A model generated the notes under the pieces. It had not been told where the DNA came from and searched no databases. It saw only the letters and a program-made list of their open reading frames with translations. A program made the translations under genes and the position numbers. This document shows positions 57,494 through 64,000 of a stretch of 64,000 nucleotides of DNA, in pieces; positions within the stretch are counted from its first letter, which is position 1, and every line of letters begins with the position of its first letter. The stretch lies in NCBI GenBank assembly GCA_022885665.1, contig JAGQDJ010000045.1:62001-126000 (forward strand), in the 5' to 3' direction. The stretch is from Triops longicaudatus (Eukaryota > Arthropoda > Branchiopoda > Notostraca > Triopsidae).

Positions 57494-60123
57494 TATTTTT
57501 GAACAATTATTTAGTTACTAATACTAGAGTCGCACAGCAAAAAACTCCGAAAATTGTTTGCACCGCTAAAAATGTTAAGCAAAATGGGGCTGGTAACGTA
57601 TCCATGGGCGTATAATAATCTGGTCTCCTTATATATAAATTCTCATGTCACAATTATAGAGAAAGCTTTCAAAAAATATAAACTATATGCAGAAAATTAA
57701 GCACGTATAATGAGCTGTCTGAGGTACGGCCAATAGTTAGAAAAGTTGTTTTAGAAACTTTGAACCAAAGTTGCACTTCAAATTAGAATTCAAGTTGCTC
57801 TATTTTTAGAATAGCGAGGGTATGAGCGGGCGTGCTAGCAAAAAAATGAGCGAGTTGCCTCTCTGACTACTATGAAGTTATGACTCAAACAAAGTTTGAC
57901 AACTTATAAAGCGTGACAGAAGCATTTCTAAAGTAGATACGCTGACTCAATTTGTCGTGGTTTTAATGTTATGCGTTTTTCTCCATATTTCGCCACCAGC
58001 ACACGTACGAAAGAAATAATAACGAACGATCGGGGAAAAAAATAAGTGGTGCCTCATAAAACGAACGCGTGCTGCCTAAAAAATGCCTTGTACAAGAAAC
58101 CTATAATGAACGGAGGGAGGACAACAAGATGTTTGACAAGGGGAGAAGCTGAAAAGGACTCCTACTACTGACCAGGAAATCATGAACGGAAGAGAATGAG
58201 ACACTGGATTGTTGACTGTTAATTCAGTGCAAACTGAACAAGTCGGCAACTGGAAAAATTCTGACCAGTGAACAGTTTACTATGGAAGCTTAGCTTACCA
58301 AGCGAATGTAATGACTTCTTTCACTGTTTTGAAAGGTTGACTAAGAATAAGACGGAGAACTTAAGAATAAGACGGAGACGGTTTCAATTCAGTGCGGTTA
58401 GGTACACATGAAAATGAACCAACAGATTGTGCAGTAAGTTACAAAAAAGCTGGGTACTTCTCTGTTATACGCCCCTTGGACTTTTTCTCACTCCCAAGAA
58501 CTTTTCAAGTATAACTTTTTTGCTAATTATCTATACTACGAATAGATGAGTTGCGATGTGTAAGATTTTTACAAAAAGCATAATTAATTTGCTACAATGG
58601 GTTAAATTGCGCCACAATAGCACTATAGTGCAGCAAACCTCTCCCCATTTTTAGTTATTCCCTCCCCCCTACCTTGTAGGTTCGGGCTCACGTGTCCTTA
58701 CCCCTTCGCAACAGGTACGGCACGTATCCGACGAAAGGGGTGAAAGGGGGTAGTTAAGCCCCAGAGCCTTCAACGGATAACATGCATTCCAAGGTGCTGG
58801 TAGTCAATAAAAAAGTGTCACAGTTACACGCGTCGTAGCCATCATTTATTAATGTTATTCTGAAAAGCATTACAGTATTGCTCTTCTGCTTGTCAGATCC
58901 AATCGCCTCTATCATGAAAATGAGACCTAATTTATACTAACCTCAACCTTGCCTACCTGAATCCATCCTAACCTAAAAGTCCACGGCGCCTGTAATAGAG
59001 AATTAAAAGGTAAAGGCATCGACTGAAAGGGTAAAATATCTACCAAGGAAGTTGGCAGGTGATCTCTTCCCTTTAAATTAACTTCAAACGAGCTTACATA
59101 AACGCTTGAAGAAAAACTATCTGAGATAACTATTGGCCTATATTATTTAGAAAATAGTTTACCATTTTTCCAATTTTTATGAGATGTTTTGAGATTTAAT
59201 AGGATTCTGGAACGGATTACTTAACGAAATTGCTTGCCAAAATGTTATTCAAATGTACTTTCATATACTATTGAGGCAAAGTTACCTTACAAACGGTTGC
59301 CTCACCAGCTCGCCCTTTCAAACGAAGGCAATTAAAGACACCGTGTGGGAGTGACATCACAAGAGCAAACTTAAAAGCCTTAAAAATACCTAGCCATACT
59401 TACTACACAATTACCTGGACTGCTAAAAGAAATGATAAAAAGCATTCTTTAGAAAAACTTTCATTAAAAACCAAACGGTGTAATTTAATCTTGATTTAAG
59501 GAGAAGAAGGTCTAGGGAGGTTCTCACGTAAACCCAAAGTACTTTCCACAAAAAACTGTTATATTTTAGTAGCCTTTTTTAAATATGAACTTTTTAGTGA
59601 AACTTTTGCACTAGTTAGCTTTTGTTGAAGTAGATAATCAATAATAGGTAAGAATTTTGCGAAAAACACGACCATATCTGAAAATGAACAGGGTTAAATT
59701 GCATAATAGATTACCATTACAATTACAATGTTTTCATTCGTTTATTTTCTCTATAGTAGCTTGCTAGTTAGGTATGATGAACAAGATCTATAATTATTAC
59801 AGACACTCAACAGTCCACTGTATTTATACTCTACGAACTCTGTGATTTACCCACTTTTTACATGTTTTGGATTTGAATCATGCTTTGAACAGCCACTACA
59901 GCGTTGCCAAGTCAATATTGTTCAAGACAGCACTCCTCATACTTAATGAAAGTACTAATATGTTAATTTTAATTTTTTTCACATTTCATTTAAATAAATT
60001 ACTTAATAGCTTTTTTTCAAATTGTTATAATAGTTCAAATCGGCAACGTTTTATAGCTGTCCCTTCATTTACATAGCGCGGTGTGCTGTTTATATTATTG
60101 TCCCCATTCCACTGTGACACATT

Positions 60124-63100
60124 ATGGCCAGCAACAAGGACTCAGAAGCAGAGAAACAATTTTTGGAGGACCTCGAAAAAGCCAAAGCCCTAAGTCTTGA
60201 AACGCTTGCTTTAGAGCAGTATGAGAAAGAACGCAACCGTCGCCACACCTTAGCTCGGGTCTCCACGTCAAACACTCTCACTTCTCAGTCCAAACTTCCC
60301 ACTGACCGTTCATTGTCTGTAAACTTACCCTCTTCCCCATACCTATCTTCGCAACGTAACCCTAATCATGTGGAACTTCGCCGCGCATCCGTAGGTATAG
60401 CCAGTCCCAATCTCAGCCTCCGAAGTAGCAACAGAGATGCCTCATCTTCCTCGTCTTCCGCTATCCATGCCCGCCCGCGCCCAGGTGGTATCATGGACGT
60501 TTCCAGCATGCGAGGCTCCATTTCCTCCATTTCCTCCATTGCTCCACCACCAGTTCCACGCCGTCAAGCTTCTGTCCACAAAGATCTGATCTCCTTCGTT
60601 TCCCCGGCGGAACAATCCATTCCCGAAATCCCGACACATGACCCAGGTTTGAACCCTCCCACTTTTTCTGCTTCTACGCCCCTCAGCTCAGTGACCAGCA
60701 CACCCTGTCCGTTGGCAGTCCTAACTTCTACTTTTACCAATCAATTCTATTTAAGTTATAATCAACAGGCGAGTCAAAACTTATCTTCCATCGCCGGTGG
60801 GCGGAGCCCATTTCAATCAAGCATTTTATCGTCGGAAAACGGATCGCCATATGATAGCAGAACCACAGTTTCGCAGTGGAATTTTTCGCAAGAGGCAGTT
60901 GTCAAAGATTCAACTCCGATTTCGGCGCCTGCTTCAATTACACGACGTCCGTTCCCGTTTCCGGTACTCGAACAACCGGCTTCTGTAAGCTTAACTGCTC
61001 CCAGTAGTCAATGTAGTCTGCCCATAGTGGAAAACCGGGTTTCGGTGGTAAATATAGCGCGGACGAAGAGTCCTGCTACTTTTACGGCAGTGGTTCCTGA
61101 AAGTGAGGGTAGTAGCAAGGCCGATCTTATTGACCTGACCAAAGGCGAAACGTCGATGACATCGTCCCATCCTCGTAACAGCATTCTGTGTGCGTTTGAC
61201 CCTTTAATGGAGACCAGCAGCAGAGAAGAATCCATCGAAGAGCCAAAAGAGACGTTCTATAACGTTTACGATCCTTTTGATTACATGCATGAGCTTTCCA
61301 AGAAAGCGAGACATTATCGCACCGAGTCGATATACGAAGTATACCTTTTCGCCATCTTCTAATGTGTGTTTTTTCCCTTTATTGCTATTTTTTATTGTTC
61401 AGAATATTCCGAAATTTTTGTTAACAACTGTTTTACCAGTGAACTATTTTTTATTTGAATGGAAATTTTTCAGTGTCATTATTATAGGTCCCTTATCTAG
61501 TACAGTTGAACCCGGACGTAAAAGAGAGAATAATTTCAAAAGAGCAGACATTAGCTATCGTCAGTAGCAAGTTTCCGTGTGCGCGAAAGCAAATCGGAAT
61601 GCAAAATAGAGATATCCTTCACCTCCGAGTTCGATTGTACCGGTTTTTAATAATAATAATAAGTACCACACACCAGCTCTTTTATTGGTTCAGGCATCCT
61701 TAGTTTTTTGTTTCCTTGCAAGGGAAGTTATATATTACCTGTTTATTTTCTTATTTGTAAATGTTTGTAATTTTTTCTTTATTGCTCTTTGTTGGTTGTG
61801 CTCCTTTGTTAATTTAATTAATTAATTAAGGTGCCTTTCCCTTTCGATTGTTAGTTTTGTATTTGATTTATTTTCGTAGAAGTTTCTCGGCAGTCATATT
61901 TTTCTGACGATAACTACGTGCGTTTTTATCCGTAGGTCATGACCAAAGAGCACTCCCCAGTCAAAGTCAAACCGTCTGCAATTAAAGTCAATGAGGAAGA
62001 AGCAGAAGTACAACCTTTAAGCAAAGCGGCTAGTTTGAATCTAGGAGCCGATCAGTCAAACTCATCTTTGGGATTACGGAAAGTCCAGGTCCAACAAGTC
62101 AAATACAAGGATTTGGAAGTTGAAGCTTTTTTAGCCATGATTCGTGAATTGAGGAGTAAAATAATTGTTTGTTATACTTTGTGGGATGATTAACATGATT
62201 TTTGTATTTTCCTTAGGTGGTTTCCGTCACGATGACGTGCTGACCAACCCGGGATTGATCATTAGTCCCACCATTGACGGAGGAGCGGGAGCATTTGCTC
62301 AGTCTACGTCACTAAAACTAGTTGTATCCATTCCGTCTGGAAAGCGAATAACTTTCACTGCTGATAGTAACTTTCTCCCTTATTTAGCCAGAAGTTCTTT
62401 TTTTTACCTTTTTTTCTTATTTTTATTCGCAAGATTTGTACGCAAAGCTCTATCCCCTTAAAACTTGGTTTGGAATTAGAATATCTTGTTCAGCAACCGT
62501 ACCGTCTCGTGCATCTGTACGTTCATACGTTGATGCTTGATTTGGATATTTTTTCCCTTTTATTTCTGAGAACATTCAGATTTCTTTCAGCGGTTCTTCT
62601 TTTTTCTCAAGAATTCTATTGTTTTAAAGAAATTTTGGTGTCTGCGTCTTTTTAGAACTATTAATTAAAATTTTTCCGTTTTCGCTATAGTTACATCGTC
62701 AGTGGAGCATATCATCTCTTATGTTATGGTGGAAGAGGACGACGGCTCTGCGAGCTGTGTTTCTGACTTTGTGCTTAAAGTGTGGGGCCGGGCGGAATAC
62801 TTGGCTGCGGACTCCACTTTGCAAGACTACGAATACGTCCATGCGTGCGTCAAATACGACAGAGATGTGAAGCTTCGGCTGGTACCCCTGGTCAATCTCA
62901 AAAAGAGCTTAGCCCGTACACAGCAAGACGATATCGTGGATTCCGAAGTGACTCTAGAAGACCTGTTACCTTCAGATCCTATTCAACCGCTTCATTACGA
63001 TACCTTGCGTATACTCCTCGAAATCTTAGACAAAGAAGCGGAGAGAATTCTCCATAGTCGTAACCAGTCCTCGCCGAAGAGTATTACCCAAGCTGTGAAA

Positions 63101-64000
63101 GCAGTTTGCGCCTTATTGGGCAACTTGGAAACTTTAGACGTGACCAGCGCCTTGCTCCAGTTAGGTGAATCATTGAACAAAACTCAGGTACGCAAGAATA
63201 TTGCGTGAGCTTAAGTGGTTTGCAAATACTCTGAATCTTCTTTTTTTTTTATTCGCAAAAGGCTTTTTGTTCTTTAATTTTAATACTATATTACTGTTTT
63301 TATTTTACGTCTAATTATTTTTTATTTATGTTGTACTTTTTTTAGAATGGGGGACCAATAGTATTGTCAGAAAATGGGCCGTATGCACAATTTGCGTTAC
63401 CTACTGCCAAAAGCGCGGACTTTCGCTTAGCCTGTGCCCTTAATACAGTTTATTTGGCCGTGGCAGATCTCATTACGGCGTACCAGAAAGCTTTCCGCGT
63501 CGATTTTGCTCTTCCCAGCTCATCGTCTCAGAGGCGTATGTTTTCGTTAGATTATGTAGTCCGTTTTGACTTACCACTTGGCTAAATTCCGAACGTTTCG
63601 CAGGTACGGAAGATACCAAGCGTCTATTTGATACAGTGCGCGTTCGAGTCAGCGCCTTGCATCGTCCCGACACTGCGTGGGCGCAGATTTACCAAGATTT
63701 CTTGGTCAAAGCAGAGTTATTCTATGGGACCACACCTATTGCACACCCGGTGACCTCCCGAGCAAGTTTTATTACCGAAAATTTCTTTTCTCGCATAGTT
63801 TACGATGAATGGTGAGAAATCTTGATTTCTTTTTGCTTTGTTACAATTTTCTTGCAAATAAAGTTGAGTGGAGAATGTTTTGAATAGGCTGGAGTTTGAG
63901 TCAATGGCATTGTGCATGCTGCCACGTGAAATTCGGCTCGTTTTGACGTTTATTGGACGGAGAATTGTCCCTGAAGAGAACGGAGGAGGAGCCAAAGACA
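60124..64000 (+). CDS. Pik3c2: Class II phosphoinositide 3-kinase (PI3K-C2), N-terminal part, partial
   Basis: Seven exons to the window edge: 60124-61338, 61936-62155, 62217-62366, 62691-63187, 63346-63535, 63604-63811, 63888-64000 (continuing). All join in frame. The N-terminus has a ubiquitin-interacting-motif-like helix (LEDLEKAKALSLETLA, about residues 14-29), then a long Ser/Pro-rich disordered part with PPPVPRR, a clathrin-box-like LIDL and an AP2-type DPF at residues 383-385. Exon 4 begins the Ras-binding domain (SSVEHIISYVMVEED, FVLKVWGRAEYL, DYEYVHACVKYD). Exons 6-7 start the PI3K-type C2 domain (IVYDEWLEFESMALCMLPRE, LVLTFIGRR). Helical, kinase, PX and second C2 domains lie beyond the window. 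The enzyme makes PI3P and PI(3,4)P2 on endocytic membranes. Confidence 0.92.

Larger units (their letters stand above)
56279..57865. mobile_element. Outer hAT-like element (host of the nest)
   Basis: It starts CAGAGATGCAAC and ends GTTGCCTCTCTG (inverted: CAGAGAGGCAAC). Flanking 8-mers are actagtat (56271-56278) and actactat (57866-57873), seven of eight identical. The left subterminal part has repeated GAGCGCGCTC and GCTCGC motifs, partly mirrored by GAGCGGGC/GAGCGAG on the right. It is non-coding. Confidence 0.7.
55997..60123. other. 4.1 kb intergenic region with nested transposons, before the PI3K-C2 gene
   Basis: The left half is filled by the nested elements at 56279-57865. Further right are a short tandem duplication of TAAGAATAAGACGGAGA near 58343-58378 and a C-rich repeat-like block near 58650-58760. 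The final kilobase should hold the PI3K-C2 promoter, but no core element is clear. Confidence 0.6.

Noticed and set aside
57135..57506. 123-codon minus-strand open frame inside the pogo-like element, considered as a transposase
   Set aside because: No helix-turn-helix or DDE/DDD signature can be seen; the element is probably non-autonomous.
1..64000. tRNA, rRNA, CRISPR array or bacterial operon signals
   Set aside because: No paired A-box and B-box, no rRNA-like block, no direct-repeat array with spacers, and all genes carry spliceosomal introns.

Overview
The window is animal nuclear DNA, most likely from an arthropod (crustacean-like), though the species cannot be fixed from sequence alone. 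All recognisable genes have short GT-AG introns. One promoter pairs a TATA box with a TCAGT initiator, the arthropod core-promoter arrangement. Rab39 starts with the MVEPIF form that I recall from insect orthologues. There are two endogenous GH5 beta-mannanase-type genes, a family known from molluscs and several arthropods. No bacterial, organellar or viral gene block was seen. I re-joined the exons by hand. Every gene below closes in one reading frame with consistent intron phases, unless noted.

Layout. 1-6387 (minus): 5' part of a dachsous-type giant cadherin, two exons around a 2.9 kb intron, running off the left edge. 11227-15087 (plus): DCAF6, a WD40 substrate receptor for CUL4-DDB1. 15647-17656 (minus): membrane-anchored ENPP4/5-like phosphodiesterase, tail to tail with DCAF6 and head to head with the next gene. 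18518-19281 (plus): Rab39. 20609-22226 (minus): ESCRT-III factor IST1. 24831-26500 and 28478-30068 (plus): tandem GH5 genes with identical intron positions; the second keeps the catalytic residues and the first has lost most of them. 34901-36817 (plus): mitochondrial ribosomal protein mS31. 40203-41455 (plus): small secreted-protein gene with two homologous alternative last exons. 51653-53619 (plus): secreted Tyr/Gly/Pro-rich protein. 54631-55996 (plus): secreted protein with two PAN/apple-like cysteine modules. 60124-64000 (plus): class II PI3-kinase, running off the right edge.

Between the genes lie non-autonomous DNA transposons. I see a pair of TTAA-flanked MITEs, several hAT-type elements with imperfect or perfect 8-bp target duplications, and a three-level nest of elements at 56279-57865. 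Further inverted-repeat families lie at 33-38 kb and 42-50 kb.

The housekeeping genes (endosomal Rab39, IST1 and PI3K-C2; ubiquitin ligase adaptor DCAF6; mS31) do not form an operon-like unit. The less usual content is the pseudo-mannanase/mannanase pair, the alternative-last-exon secreted peptide locus, and the nested transposons.
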